From Bacteroidota bacterium (GTDB taxonomy: Bacteria; Bacteroidota; Bacteroidia; NS11-12g; UBA955), in assembly GCA_030833525.1 (NCBI GenBank), contig JAURGZ010000001.1:1-64000 (forward strand): a DNA stretch of 64,000 nt, written 5' to 3'. A program made the translations under genes and the position numbers. Each line of letters begins with the position of its first letter. The stretch's first letter is position 1. Below the pieces are notes generated by a model. It searched no databases. It had not been told where the DNA came from and saw nothing but the letters and a program-made list of their open reading frames with translations. Below, in pieces: positions 38,351 to 49,231 of this stretch.

Positions 38351-39087
38351 TCTTCCGTTTGGCCGAGAAATCGATCAATCCAGGAATGGGCCAGGTACAA
38401 TAGGGGTAGCAGCACAACGGCCATGCCTACTTTGTAGAAATAATTCAAGGTACCTACTTGTAGAACCCATTTCAAGGGGAAACCTGCGCCCCACCAGAAG
38501 GCGATGACCAATACAACATAGCTGTCGATGAGCTGGCTAACCAGGGTTGACCCGGTGGCCCGAATCCAAATTTGATTGCTTGATTGGCTCGATTTCAATT
38601 TTTCAAATACGAAGGCATCGACCAATTGCCCCACTAAAAAGGCGACCAATGAACCCATGATGATGAACAGACCTTGCCCGAAAATCGCATTGAAGGCAGC
38701 GCTCATGTCGCTAAGTCCGCGGTTTTCGCCGCTATTGAGCCAAAAATCGGCCCCTTTGAGCTGCATGGCGATGCGCACCGTAATGAAGGCGTACACCAAC
38801 ATACCGGCGGCTAAGTAGCTCAAAAACTTCACGCCCTTTTTGCCGAAATATTCGTTGATCAAATCGGTCAAGATGAATACGAATGGCCAAAGTATCACCC
38901 CTGCGGTCATGTCGAAATTGAATGCGTCTCCAAAGAGGTTCCACTGAGCCGGTGCAATGCCCAAGGTCCCTTCCAAACTGAAGATTTTGGCTCCAATGAA
39001 TTCGGCTACCAGGGCATTGGTTAAAAACAAAAAGCCCAAAATCGTGAATAAAACTTGGCGTTTGGACAGGGTAGGAGTTGACTGCAT
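38347..39087 (-). CDS. Queuosine precursor transporter (YhhQ family)
   Basis: 'NALVAEFIGAKIFSL', 'GVILWPFVFILTDLINEYFGKKGVKFLSYLAAG'. Confidence 0.88.
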   Translation of the reverse strand: MQSTPTLSKRQVLFTILGFLFLTNALVAEFIGAKIFSLEGTLGIAPAQWNLFGDAFNFDMTAGVILWPFVFILTDLINEYFGKKGVKFLSYLAAGMLVYAFITVRIAMQLKGADFWLNSGENRGLSDMSAAFNAIFGQGLFIIMGSLVAFLVGQLVDAFVFEKLKSSQSSNQIWIRATGSTLVSQLIDSYVVLVIAFWWGAGFPLKWVLQVGTLNYFYKVGMAVVLLPLLYLAHSWIDRFLGQTED

Positions 39088-39189
39088 AGGGCGTTACAAA
39101 GCACAAAGGTAGCCCGTGCTCGTTTATGATAATAGACACCCGAAAAAGCGGGGGGTAGACTTTGTGTTTTTGGATTGATTTTTGAAATC

Positions 39190-40248
39190 ATGTGCCGAGT
39201 GAAAATTGTTGTCGTTAGTTTGTTCCTTTGGTTTGCGGGGCCTTTGTGGGCCCAGTCTTCAATTTCGGCTCAGATGAAGGAAGGGCAACGGCATTTTGAT
39301 GCGGGCCATTTCAAAGAGGCCTCTCTCTGTTTTTCCAAAGCCATTGAAAAATTGCCAGCTTCCAAACCGGGTCTTCAAAATCCTGAGTTGGCCATGGCCT
39401 ACTATGCCCGTGCCCTGTGCCTGTTGAAGCTCAAAGACAACGGTTCTGCGGTAGTGGATTTTAACAAATGCATTTTTCTAGACACTACTTTGCAGGAAGC
39501 CTATTACAACAGGGCCGTGGCCTATCATGCTACTCAGAACTACCACTTTGCCTTGGCTGATTTATCTCGTTTTTTAAGCTATCAACCAGCCGATACCTCG
39601 GCGCGTCAATTGCGCATGCGCATGGCTCAACAAATGAGTGAATTCGAATTGGCCGCCTCTGATGCTTGGTATTTGTACCGCTTGCAAGGGCAAGAACGCT
39701 TCTTTAAGGAATGGACCAACCACTGCTTGATGGGGGAATTATGGGGACGATATGTTCTGGGTTCTGATACGGCGTTGCTGGAGCATCCGCAGTGGACATG
39801 GATACACATGGACCGCGCTTGGGCCTTGCATGTTCAAGGTTCCTACGAGCAAAGCCAAGGGGAGATATCCCTTTACATGACAGGCCGCGACCGCGAATTC
39901 TCGGCTTATCACTTGCAGGCTGACAACTGCACCTACATGGGCGAGTACGAAAAGGCTCGGCAGATTTATTCAGAACTGATGGAAATGGAGCCCAATAACG
40001 CTGATTTATGGGTAGACGTGGCTCTGGTCTCATTGCAGGAAAAAGATTGGTCTCGGGCTGAAAAGGAGCTGACCAAGGCCATTTCAAGCAAGACCACGCT
40101 CTTGGCCTACGCATATTTATCTCGCGGAGTTGCGCGATACGAGGCTGGAAAGCGGGCAGAGGCTTGCCAAGATTGGAACCGGGGCCATATGCTGGGGGAT
40201 CCGGCGGCTGGTCATTATTTTCGAACCCGATGCAGCACACAACCATGA
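39190..40248 (+). CDS. TPR-repeat exported protein
   Basis: Signal peptide MCRVKIVVVSLFLWFAGPLWAQ; TPR units such as 'ALCLLKLKDNGSAVVDFNKCIFLDTTLQEAYYNRAVAYHATQNYHFALADLSRFL'. Confidence 0.85.
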   Translation: MCRVKIVVVSLFLWFAGPLWAQSSISAQMKEGQRHFDAGHFKEASLCFSKAIEKLPASKPGLQNPELAMAYYARALCLLKLKDNGSAVVDFNKCIFLDTTLQEAYYNRAVAYHATQNYHFALADLSRFLSYQPADTSARQLRMRMAQQMSEFELAASDAWYLYRLQGQERFFKEWTNHCLMGELWGRYVLGSDTALLEHPQWTWIHMDRAWALHVQGSYEQSQGEISLYMTGRDREFSAYHLQADNCTYMGEYEKARQIYSELMEMEPNNADLWVDVALVSLQEKDWSRAEKELTKAISSKTTLLAYAYLSRGVARYEAGKRAEACQDWNRGHMLGDPAAGHYFRTRCSTQP

Positions 40249-41195
40249 AAAATAGAGGCATTCAGGTTTGGGCCTTGGTGGCTTTGTTGTTCGCAGGAGC
40301 TGCGCCGCTTGACATTGCGAAACCCTCCTCGCAGCTGGATTGGTCTGTTTACCAAGACTCTACTTTCGAAAAATGGGGGTCACGATTCGCTTTCTTAGCC
40401 TTGGACCCGGCTTCTTCCAAACAGTTGTGCCAGCAAGCAGGCCCTATGTTTTGGCGTCAAGTGTTGGATTTGAGCAAAGATTCTTCGGTGATAGTACACG
40501 TTCAAACCCGCCAAACCTTTGGAGTATTGCCCGCCAAATTCATCGATTCGTTGGAACACATTGGAAAGCTTGATTCTTTTGCCAAGGCCTTTCGCATGGC
40601 TTTGGGCTTTGATAGTTTGGCTCCCATTAAGTTCGTTCGAGGCAAATCGCAGTTTTTCCAATACCATAAAATCGGGCCTCTCATGAATGAGGCTTTTGCT
40701 GTATTCCGTCAACAAGGGTTGGACCCGCGCATTGCAGAAATGCTGTTGCTGATTGAAAGCCCCAATAACCCAGGGGGTGTTTCAAGTTCTGGCGCCGTGG
40801 GGCACTTTCAACTCATGCCGTTCGTAGCGAAGAAATACGGTTTGAGTGTTTCACCCGGCCACGATGAGCGCTTGGATTTTTCGCGCAGCGCCTACGCCGC
40901 GGCTCGCTTGATCAAAGAGTATGCAGAACCCAATGCCGATGCCATTTGTGTTGCTGCTGGGTTAGAGGTAGACCGCCAGGCTTTGTGGTATCAGATGCTC
41001 ATCTTGCACATATACAACGCCGGTGCAGCCAGCGTGAAAGAAGCCGCTGCAGTAATCGGTTCAGCCAGCGACCCGTATGAGTGGATTCAGCAGTTTTGGA
41101 AAACCAAAGCAGGTCGTTTTGGCAATCAATCCCAAAACTATTCTCAGGTGGCTTTGGCCTCTTATTGCAAGTACAGGGATTTCCTGTACCATTGA
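40245..41195 (+). CDS. Lytic transglycosylase (SLT domain) protein
   Basis: 'RIAEMLLLIESPNNPGGVSSSGAVGHFQLMPFVAKKYGL'; start overlaps preceding stop (ATGA). Confidence 0.82.
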   Translation: MKNRGIQVWALVALLFAGAAPLDIAKPSSQLDWSVYQDSTFEKWGSRFAFLALDPASSKQLCQQAGPMFWRQVLDLSKDSSVIVHVQTRQTFGVLPAKFIDSLEHIGKLDSFAKAFRMALGFDSLAPIKFVRGKSQFFQYHKIGPLMNEAFAVFRQQGLDPRIAEMLLLIESPNNPGGVSSSGAVGHFQLMPFVAKKYGLSVSPGHDERLDFSRSAYAAARLIKEYAEPNADAICVAAGLEVDRQALWYQMLILHIYNAGAASVKEAAAVIGSASDPYEWIQQFWKTKAGRFGNQSQNYSQVALASYCKYRDFLYH

Positions 41196-41207
41196 TGGTT
41201 TCGGCAT

Positions 41208-41951
41208 CTAAGGCTTGAGAAAATCAGCCGTCCAAAGGCCCCACTTGTGCAGGCGGTACTGAAGGCTTACGCCAAGTACTCCCAGCCCATATTGAACACT
41301 GCGTCTGAAGTTGATGGAGCTGGCTTCGGGAAAATAACGGGTGGGACAGGAAATTTCACCCACTTTGAATCCGACAGCGAACAATTGAGCAATGATTTGA
41401 TTGTCGAATACAAAGTCATCTGAATTTTTATCGAAGTGTACCGTTTGTAAGACCTTTTTGTGATAAGCGCGATAACCTGTGTGGTACTCACTCAGGTGTT
41501 GCCCCATGATGGCGTTCTGCACGGCCGTCAACATTCGGTTGCTCCAGTATTTGTACCTAGGCATCCCTCCATCCAAAGCTCCTTTTCCCAGAATGCGAGA
41601 AGCAAAGGCTGCGTCGTAGACCCCGCTGGCCACCATGCTGACCAAGGCCTGAAGGAGTTTAGGGGTATACTGGTAATCGGGATGAACCATGACGATGATG
41701 TCGGCGTTCAGCGATAGGGCTTGGGTGTAGCAAGTTTTTTGATTGCCTCCATAGCCGCGGTTCAGAGGGTGAATCCAAATGTGTTCAATGCCCAAAGAAC
41801 GAGCCAATTCAGCCGTTTGGTCAGAACTGGCGTCGTCTACCAAAATGACATGGTCTACCCAAGCCCGGTCAATTTCTGAGACCGTTTGAGCCAATGTGGC
41901 CTGGGCGTTGTAGGCAGGCAACACCACCGCTATGCTTTGACCGTATATCAT
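41208..41951 (-). CDS. Glycosyltransferase family 2
   Basis: 'IAVVLPAYNAQATLAQTVSEID', 'HVILVDDASSDQTAELA', 'DIIVMVHPDYQYTPKL', 'SEYHTGYRAYHKKVL'. Confidence 0.92.
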   Translation of the reverse strand: MIYGQSIAVVLPAYNAQATLAQTVSEIDRAWVDHVILVDDASSDQTAELARSLGIEHIWIHPLNRGYGGNQKTCYTQALSLNADIIVMVHPDYQYTPKLLQALVSMVASGVYDAAFASRILGKGALDGGMPRYKYWSNRMLTAVQNAIMGQHLSEYHTGYRAYHKKVLQTVHFDKNSDDFVFDNQIIAQLFAVGFKVGEISCPTRYFPEASSINFRRSVQYGLGVLGVSLQYRLHKWGLWTADFLKP

Positions 41952-42142
41952 GAGGCAAAAATGACGCTGAACCGCTTGATTTAATCGACTAGAGTGTCAA
42001 GAAAACTAAACAAATGAAATCTGTTGCCCATTATCAAACGGCGTAAATCATTAATATATTGAGTAAATATAGGGCTAATTTAGACGCATTTTAAATTGAA
42101 TAACCTGTGTACAAATTGTTCCCCACCTCTCAGGGGTCAATC

Positions 42143-42150
42143 TATATTTG
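42143..42150 (+). promoter_or_regulatory. -7 element TATATTTG upstream of the act operon
   Basis: tcTATATTTGcagtgcg; possible TTG -33 at 42116. Confidence 0.5.
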
Positions 42151-42179
42151 CAGTGCGAAAAACCCCTTCGTAATCACAC

Positions 42180-43487
42180 ATGATCATTAAACATTTGAAA
42201 GGTTGGGCCCTCGCTGCCATTCTTGCAGTCTCGGCTCCAGTTCTCGCCCAGGATGCACCCAGTGCAGATGAAGGTAAAAAGCTCTACGAAGCCAACAATT
42301 GTGGAAGCTGTCACGCCCTAGACAAGAAAGTGGTAGGTCCCGCCCTGAGAGGGGTGACCGATCGCCGTTCTGAAGAATGGTTGATTCAGTGGATCCGTAA
42401 CAACGAAAAATTCCGCAAGAGCGGTGATGCCGATGCCAATGCTTTGTACGAAGAGTATGGTGGAGCAGCTATGAACATTTTCGAGAATTTGTCTCCTCTG
42501 CAGGTTCAGCACATTCTCGAATACATCAAAACGGCTCCTGCTCCCGTTCAGGAAAAGGCACAGACTACAGGTGTAACGGCTGAAGAAGACAACAGCAACA
42601 GCATCTACATTTTGTTGATTTTGGTCGCTGTATTCGCGGTGGTATTGTTGGTTTTATCAAAGGTTAAAAACACCTTGTTGCGCGTTGCCGCTGAACAAGA
42701 TCCTGAAACTTATGCCGAGCAAATGAACAAACTTCCTTTGTGGAAGCGTTTGTTGCCCAAGAAGTTGGCCAATATGAACACCACGGTTTTGAGTTTGTTC
42801 ATCACCTTGATCATTGGTCTTCCCATGGCAGGCTATGGATATAAGTTCTCCATTTCTGAAGTAGGGGTTCAGAAAGGGTACGCTCCCGAACAACCCATTG
42901 CGTTTTCTCACAAACTTCACGCCGGTGATTTGCAGTTGAATTGTCGCTATTGCCATAGCACAGTTGAAGAGAGCAAATCAGCGAGCATTCCTGCGTTGAA
43001 CACTTGTATGAACTGTCACAAGGGTGTTCAATTGACAGAAAAATACAACGGCAACGTGTCTCCTGAGATTCAGAAGATTTACGATGCCTTGGATTACGAT
43101 CCTGAAGCCAAACCCGGTGAAGAATTTGGCGACAATCCCAAACCCATTCGTTGGGTTCGCATTCACAACTTGCCCGACCACGCTTATTTCAACCACTCAC
43201 AGCACGTGAAAGTGGGCAAATTGGAATGCCAAACTTGCCACGGTCCCATTGAGCGCATGGAAAAGGTGCAGCAGTGGAACACCTTGCAAATGGGCTGGTG
43301 CATCGATTGCCACCGCAATGCAGGTATTGACGCAGCGAACAACAACTATTACGCTGCTTTGCACGCTAAAGCGGCCAGCGATTTGGAAAATAACGGCAAC
43401 AACAGCCAATACTTTGGACCTGATGGAAAAGTGCGCATTACTCCCGCTATGAACGGCGGATTGGAGTGTGCCAAGTGCCACTATTAA
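42180..43487 (+). CDS. actA: Alternative complex III multiheme cytochrome subunit ActA (six CXXCH)
   Basis: CGSCH, CRYCH, CMNCH, CQTCH, CIDCH, CAKCH; context with actB-F. Confidence 0.92.
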   Translation: MIIKHLKGWALAAILAVSAPVLAQDAPSADEGKKLYEANNCGSCHALDKKVVGPALRGVTDRRSEEWLIQWIRNNEKFRKSGDADANALYEEYGGAAMNIFENLSPLQVQHILEYIKTAPAPVQEKAQTTGVTAEEDNSNSIYILLILVAVFAVVLLVLSKVKNTLLRVAAEQDPETYAEQMNKLPLWKRLLPKKLANMNTTVLSLFITLIIGLPMAGYGYKFSISEVGVQKGYAPEQPIAFSHKLHAGDLQLNCRYCHSTVEESKSASIPALNTCMNCHKGVQLTEKYNGNVSPEIQKIYDALDYDPEAKPGEEFGDNPKPIRWVRIHNLPDHAYFNHSQHVKVGKLECQTCHGPIERMEKVQQWNTLQMGWCIDCHRNAGIDAANNNYYAALHAKAASDLENNGNNSQYFGPDGKVRITPAMNGGLECAKCHY

Positions 43488-43507
43488 TTAGAAAAGAGAA
43501 AATCACC

Positions 43508-46500
43508 ATGTCAAACAATATGAAATATTGGAAAGGCGAGGAGGAGTTGAATAGAGATGCCCGCTTTTTGGCGGCTCAAAAAAACGAGTTCAACGAATCA
43601 TTGCCATTGGATGAAGTATTGAGCGAAGACGGATTCGAATTGAATTCCAATCGCCGAGACTTTTTGAAATATTTTGGTTTTAGTGTAACGGCCGTAACCT
43701 TGGCTGCTTGCTACAAGACCAACGTTCGTCACGCAGTTCCCTATTTGGTTAAGCCCGAAGAGGTGACTCCTGGTGTGGCCAACTATTACCGTTCTACCTG
43801 TGGCGCTTGCTCAGTGGGTTGCGGTATTGAAGTGAAAGTGCGTGAGGGTCGTCCCATCAAGGTAGATGGAAGTGCTGATTCTCCCATTTCTGGGGGTGGA
43901 TTGTGCGCTGCTGGTCAGGCATCCATTCTGTCTTTGTACGACACCGAGCGTTTGGCTAACCCCTTGCATTTGGGTGCTGAAGCCAAAGATTGGTCAGAGC
44001 TTGACAACGGTATCAAAGCCAAATTGGCTTCCATTAGCCAATCCGGTAAAGGAATCGCAGTGGTTTCAGGAACGGTACACGGTCCAACCACGTTGAAAGC
44101 CATTTCTGATTTCACGGCCGCATACCCCACCGCGAAGCACGTGATGTACGATGCGGTTTCATACAGTGGCATGTTGGACGCAAACGCGGCTGATTTTGGA
44201 ACCCGCGCCATTCCACGTTACGATTTTTCCAAAGCCAATGTCATTGTCAGTTTTGCCGCTGACTTTTTGGGAACCTGGGTTTCTCCCGTTGAATTCTCCA
44301 AGGCCTATGGTAAAAAGCGCCGTCCCGATGCCGAGGGAGGAATGAACCAGCATTTCCAATTTGAATCTGCATTGAGCATGACCGGCACCAATGCCGATCA
44401 CCGCTTCCCCATGAAGATGAGCCAAGAGCGTTTGTACTTGTCTTCTTTGTACAATTATCTCGCTCAGAAGGCTGGTGCTACTCAAATGCCAGTGGTAAAG
44501 CAAGGTGAATTGGCTGGAAACGCATTGAAATCGGCTGCCGAAGCTCTTTGGAATGCCAAAGGTGCTAGCATCGTGGTCAGCGGTAGCAATGATAAAGTGA
44601 GCCAGCAATTGGTGAACGCCATCAACGTTTTGTTGGGCAACTACGGCTCAACTCTGCACATGGATCAGCACAGCAAGCAGCACCAGGGTAGCGATAGCGA
44701 ATTGGCTGCTGTTTTGAAAGGCTTGAATGACAAGAGCATTGCCGCTGTGATTTTCTACGGTGCCAACCCCGTTTACAACCGCGGTCAAGAATGGCAGGCG
44801 GCCATTGCCAAAGCTGAGTTGTCTGTTTCATTTGCTGCCAGCAAAGATGAGACGGCTACGGTTTGCCAATACGTTTGCCCCGATAGTCACTATTTGGAAT
44901 CTTGGTCAGATGCTGAACCCCAAGCCGGTGTTTACCATTTGGGTCAGCCAACCATTACTCGAGTATTCAATACCCGCCAGGCTCAATTGTCTTTGTTGAC
45001 TTGGTCAGGAGCGGCTCCTCAAATCGACGCTGATCCCTTTGCTAAAAAAGGCATTTTGTCCCAGAAGTTTGAAGCCGATCCTTATTACATCTATTTGGCT
45101 AACAACTGGAAGTCTCAAGGCTTGAACGAAGCTGCTTGGACCAAAGCTTTGGAAATGGGTGTAGTAAGCGGTACCGCAAGTGCTGCTAGCATGGCCTATT
45201 CAGGCAATGCCGTAGCCTTGGCTAGTGAGGTAGCTTCTGTGAAAGCTGATAACGGCATCGAATTGAACTTCTACGCTCCTGTGGGCGTTCGCGACGGTGC
45301 GCATGGAAACAACCCTTGGTTGCATGAGATGCCCGACCCCGTGAGCAAGGTTTCTTGGGACAACTACGTGGCTTTGCCAAAGTCTTTGGCTTCTGAATTG
45401 GGAATCAAAGAGCGCGATACGGTGAACATCAAAGCCGGTGAGCTCATGTATCAAAACGTTCCCGCATTGATCCAGCCCGGTCAAGCCAATGGCACTTTGG
45501 CAATGGCTTTGGGTTATGGAAGAACGGCCGCCGGTAAAGTCGGGGGCTCCGTTGAAAAGGGATTTGAAACCATTGGATTCAACGCCTTCAATTTGGGCGG
45601 TGGCACTTCTACAGTGGTTGGAAATGTTGAAATCACCAAAGGTGATGCTCAATACCACTTGGCTCAAACCCAAACCCACCACAGCATTGAAGGTCGTGAC
45701 ATTGTTCGCGAAACCACCTTGGATGCCTTCAAGAAGAACCCCAAAGCAGGAAATGATAAGGCCGCTACCCATGTGTACACCATTTGGGAAAAGCGCGACT
45801 ACCGCAAGGACGGTTCCCCCAACCATTTATGGGGAATGGCCATCGACTTGAACGCTTGTACCGGTTGCGGTTCTTGCGTAGTGAGTTGCTCGATTGAAAA
45901 CAACGTACCCGTTGTGGGCCGCGATGAAATTCGTTTGCGTCGCGAGATGCACTGGATTCGCATCGATCGCTACTACAGCTTTGTTTCTGAAGAGTCTACC
46001 ATGACTCGCGAAGCCGATATTGCTACGGCTGATGCCGCCAACAAAGGCGAATACAGCCACTGGGAGAATGTACAAGTCATTCACCAGCCCATGATGTGCC
46101 AGCATTGTGCACAGGCTCCTTGTGAGACGGTTTGCCCAGTATTGGCAACTACTCACTCAAGCGAGGGTCTGAACCAAATGACCTACAACCGTTGCATTGG
46201 AACCAAATATTGCGGTAACAATTGCCCCTATAAGGTTCGTCGATTCAACTGGTTCCGCTACAACGACAACGATGCGTTCGATTTCCACTTCAACAACCCC
46301 TTGGGTAAGATGGTCATCAACCCTGATGTAACCGTTCGTACCCGCGGTGTGATGGAGAAGTGTTCTTTCTGCGTGCAGCGCATTCAGGAAGGCAAGCTGA
46401 AAGCCAAGCGTGCAGGTAAATCTCCCAATGAAGTTCAGGTGGAGACGGCTTGCCAACGCGCCTGCCCAAGCAACGCCATTGTTTTCGGTGATTTGCACAA

Positions 46501-46621
46501 TCCTGAGAGTGAAATTTCCAAGCTTTACCGCAACGAACGTGGTTTCCGAGTTTTGGATGAGATCAACGTACAATCTTCGGTTACTTACATGACCAAGGTT
46601 CGCAACACAACTAAGGCTTAA
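43508..46621 (+). CDS. actB: Alternative complex III ActB (TAT-signal molybdopterin-oxidoreductase-like / Fe-S protein)
   Basis: 'NRRDFLKYFGFSVTAVTLAAC', 'CGACSVGCGIEVKVREGRPIKVDG', ferredoxin motifs 'CTGCGSCVVSCSIENN', 'CQHCAQAPCETVCP'. Confidence 0.94.
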   Translation: MSNNMKYWKGEEELNRDARFLAAQKNEFNESLPLDEVLSEDGFELNSNRRDFLKYFGFSVTAVTLAACYKTNVRHAVPYLVKPEEVTPGVANYYRSTCGACSVGCGIEVKVREGRPIKVDGSADSPISGGGLCAAGQASILSLYDTERLANPLHLGAEAKDWSELDNGIKAKLASISQSGKGIAVVSGTVHGPTTLKAISDFTAAYPTAKHVMYDAVSYSGMLDANAADFGTRAIPRYDFSKANVIVSFAADFLGTWVSPVEFSKAYGKKRRPDAEGGMNQHFQFESALSMTGTNADHRFPMKMSQERLYLSSLYNYLAQKAGATQMPVVKQGELAGNALKSAAEALWNAKGASIVVSGSNDKVSQQLVNAINVLLGNYGSTLHMDQHSKQHQGSDSELAAVLKGLNDKSIAAVIFYGANPVYNRGQEWQAAIAKAELSVSFAASKDETATVCQYVCPDSHYLESWSDAEPQAGVYHLGQPTITRVFNTRQAQLSLLTWSGAAPQIDADPFAKKGILSQKFEADPYYIYLANNWKSQGLNEAAWTKALEMGVVSGTASAASMAYSGNAVALASEVASVKADNGIELNFYAPVGVRDGAHGNNPWLHEMPDPVSKVSWDNYVALPKSLASELGIKERDTVNIKAGELMYQNVPALIQPGQANGTLAMALGYGRTAAGKVGGSVEKGFETIGFNAFNLGGGTSTVVGNVEITKGDAQYHLAQTQTHHSIEGRDIVRETTLDAFKKNPKAGNDKAATHVYTIWEKRDYRKDGSPNHLWGMAIDLNACTGCGSCVVSCSIENNVPVVGRDEIRLRREMHWIRIDRYYSFVSEESTMTREADIATADAANKGEYSHWENVQVIHQPMMCQHCAQAPCETVCPVLATTHSSEGLNQMTYNRCIGTKYCGNNCPYKVRRFNWFRYNDNDAFDFHFNNPLGKMVINPDVTVRTRGVMEKCSFCVQRIQEGKLKAKRAGKSPNEVQVETACQRACPSNAIVFGDLHNPESEISKLYRNERGFRVLDEINVQSSVTYMTKVRNTTKA

Positions 46622-46642
46622 CCTACCTAAAAGAGTTAAAGA

Positions 46643-47992
46643 ATGATACACGATTCCATCATTAGAGAAAGGCTGGTAACGGGCGATAAGACTGCGGCAG
46701 ATGTAACCCGCGACATTGCTCGTCCCATTTTGAACCAACCCAGCACCGCCTGGAAGGTAGGCTTTACCCTTTCGGTCATTTTCTTGGGCATTTTTGCCTT
46801 GAGTTTGTTTTACACCCTGTGGACCGGTATTGGTGTTTGGAACATCAACAAATCGGTAATGTGGGGTTGGGATATCACGAACTTCGTATTTTGGGTAGGT
46901 ATTGGTCACGCCGGTACCTTGATTTCAGCGGTTCTGCTGCTTTTCCGTCAAAAATGGCGCATGAGTATCAACCGTTCAGCTGAGGCCATGACGATTTTCG
47001 CCGTTATCTGTGCCGCCATGTTCCCTGTGTTTCACATGGGTCGTGTTTGGGTTGGATACTGGGCTCTTCCTTTGCCAAACGGCTTTGGTTCCCTGTGGGT
47101 GAACTTCAACTCTCCCTTGTTGTGGGACGTATTCGCCATTTCGACGTACTTCTCTGTATCGTTGTTGTTCTGGTACATTGGTTTGATTCCTGATATCGCC
47201 ACGATTCGCGATAAGGTGACCACCAAGGGTGCCAAATTCTGGTACGGCTTGTTCTCCATGGGATGGACAGGTTCTACCCGAACTTGGGCTCGCTATGAAT
47301 TGATTTCGTTGATTTTGGCTGGTTTGAGTACTCCTCTGGTATTGTCTGTGCACACCATCGTATCGACTGACTTTGCTACCTCCGTGATTCCCGGTTGGCA
47401 CACGACCATTTTCCCTCCCTACTTTGTAGCGGGTGCTATTTTCTCTGGATTTGGCATGGTGGCTACCTTGTTGGTCGTGGCGCGCAAAGTGATGAACTAC
47501 GAAAACTACATCACCATTGGTCATTTGGAAGCCATGTGTAAGATCATCATGGTGACCGGTTCTTTGGTGGGTATCGCTTATTTGACTGAATTCTTCATTG
47601 CTTGGTATAGCGGTGTTGAATACGAACAATACGCGTTCTTGAACCGTGCTTTCGGTCCCTACTGGTGGGCTTACTGGAGCATGATGAGCTGCAACTTGAT
47701 TGCTCCTCAGGTTTTCTGGTTCAAATGGTGCCGCACGACTCCTTGGTTCATTTTCATCATGAGCATCGTGGTGAACGTGGGTATGTGGTTCGAGCGTTTC
47801 GTGATCATTGTAACCTCATTGCACCGCGATTATTTGCCCTCTAGCTGGGTAATGTACTCGGGTTCATTGACAGAGGTAGGTTTGTTCTTGGGTACCTTCG
47901 GTATCTTCTTTACCTGCTTCTTCTTGTTTGCTAAGTTCTTGCCTGTTATCAACATGGCTGAAGTTAAATCCATCTTGCGCAACCGCGAGTAA
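46643..47992 (+). CDS. actC: Alternative complex III ActC (NrfD/PsrC-like membrane subunit)
   Basis: NrfD-like helices '[32 protein letters not shown]'; synteny. Confidence 0.94.
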   Translation: MIHDSIIRERLVTGDKTAADVTRDIARPILNQPSTAWKVGFTLSVIFLGIFALSLFYTLWTGIGVWNINKSVMWGWDITNFVFWVGIGHAGTLISAVLLLFRQKWRMSINRSAEAMTIFAVICAAMFPVFHMGRVWVGYWALPLPNGFGSLWVNFNSPLLWDVFAISTYFSVSLLFWYIGLIPDIATIRDKVTTKGAKFWYGLFSMGWTGSTRTWARYELISLILAGLSTPLVLSVHTIVSTDFATSVIPGWHTTIFPPYFVAGAIFSGFGMVATLLVVARKVMNYENYITIGHLEAMCKIIMVTGSLVGIAYLTEFFIAWYSGVEYEQYAFLNRAFGPYWWAYWSMMSCNLIAPQVFWFKWCRTTPWFIFIMSIVVNVGMWFERFVIIVTSLHRDYLPSSWVMYSGSLTEVGLFLGTFGIFFTCFFLFAKFLPVINMAEVKSILRNRE

Positions 47993-48012
47993 TCAATTAG
48001 GAGAATTGCTGA

Positions 48013-48579
48013 ATGGCTATTTTAGATAAAAACCTCAGTCTGCGCAACCGCAACAAAATGCTGGTTGGCGTTTACGAAGACGAAGACAATGTGATGCACG
48101 CGACCCAGTCATTGGTCGACGCTGGCATCCGTGTTCACGACGTGTACACTCCTTATCCGGTGCACGGCTTGGACCGCATCATGGGCATTCGCCGTAGCCG
48201 TTTGGCTCGTGTGGCGTTTTTCTGTGGATTGACGGGCTTAAGCTTGGCTGTTACCATGATTTGGTATATGTACGTACACGATTGGCCAATGAACATCGGT
48301 AACAAGCCTGAGCGTTTTACGCCTAGCTGGATTCCCGTCATGTTTGAGGCTACCGTTTTGTGTACCGCATTCGGCATGGGCTTCTTCTTTTTCTGGAGAA
48401 ACCGCATGTTGCACGGAGTGAAGAACGAAGTGCTCGATTTGCGCCAAACAGACGACCGTATGATCATTGCCGTGGAGACTCAAGAGGGCATGGACGAGAA
48501 ATCGACCTTAGAACTCATGAAGAAGCACGGTGCAGTTGAATTGCGTGAATTCCACAATGGGGTTCAAACTATCTTATAA
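48013..48579 (+). CDS. actD: Alternative complex III ActD (DUF3341)
   Basis: 'LVGVYEDEDNVMHATQSLVDAGIRVHDVYTPYPVHGLDRIMGIRRSRL'. Confidence 0.94.
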   Translation: MAILDKNLSLRNRNKMLVGVYEDEDNVMHATQSLVDAGIRVHDVYTPYPVHGLDRIMGIRRSRLARVAFFCGLTGLSLAVTMIWYMYVHDWPMNIGNKPERFTPSWIPVMFEATVLCTAFGMGFFFFWRNRMLHGVKNEVLDLRQTDDRMIIAVETQEGMDEKSTLELMKKHGAVELREFHNGVQTIL

Positions 48580-48588
48580 ATCAAGGAT

Positions 48589-49227
48589 ATGAAGAAAGTG
48601 AATCAGATTTTATTGTCGGCAACCTTGGCCTCTGCTCTTCTCGGCGGATGCGTAAGTCGTGGAAACGATCCGGGATGGGAATACGCCCCCGATATGTACT
48701 ATTCCAAGGGATATGAGCCTTATTCTCAGGCCGATTCTTCTGCCTTGAACCCCTATGGCATGAGCATGCGTACTCCTGCGGTAGGTTCGGTGGCCATGGG
48801 TAAGAGCGATTACGTGTATCCTTACGAAAACAACGGTGCTGGATATGAATTGGCTGGTGCAGAATTGACCATGCCTGAAGGATTCAGCGACGCCGATGGA
48901 CGCGGTCAGTATTTGTATGACATTTACTGCGCTCCTTGCCACGGCGCTAAGGGTAACAACGATGGAGCTGTGTTCCAGAAAGCGGCGAATTTGAAGCCTG
49001 CTTGGAAAGGATACAGCGACCCCTACATTCAAACCTTGCCTGTAGGTAAGATTTACCACACGTTAACCTACGGTAAAAACAACATGGGTAGCCACGCTTC
49101 GGTTTTGGCTCCTTTGGACCGCTGGAAAGTGATCAATTATGTAAAACAGCTTAGCATGCAATCGGCCGCTGCTCCTGCAGCATCGGCAACCGAGAATGCG
49201 GCATCAGAAATGGAAACTGCTAACTAA
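48589..49227 (+). CDS. actE: Alternative complex III ActE (monoheme cytochrome c lipoprotein)
   Basis: Lipobox LLGGC; 'YDIYCAPCHGAKGNNDG'; 'YEPYSQ'. Confidence 0.93.
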   Translation: MKKVNQILLSATLASALLGGCVSRGNDPGWEYAPDMYYSKGYEPYSQADSSALNPYGMSMRTPAVGSVAMGKSDYVYPYENNGAGYELAGAELTMPEGFSDADGRGQYLYDIYCAPCHGAKGNNDGAVFQKAANLKPAWKGYSDPYIQTLPVGKIYHTLTYGKNNMGSHASVLAPLDRWKVINYVKQLSMQSAAAPAASATENAASEMETAN

Positions 49228-49231
49228 TACC

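Noticed and set aside
42014-42046. 10-codon mini-ORF (MKSVAHYQTA*) upstream of the act operon, possible leader peptide
   Set aside because: Lies upstream of the best -7 motif (42143), has no promoter of its own and no attenuator-like structure.
42121-42136. CCCC...GGGG inverted repeat just upstream of the act -7 element
   Set aside because: Only 4-bp arms; too short to claim as an operator.
46157-46909. 250-aa antisense ORF across actB/actC
   Set aside because: Overlaps two well-supported operon genes; no domain evidence.
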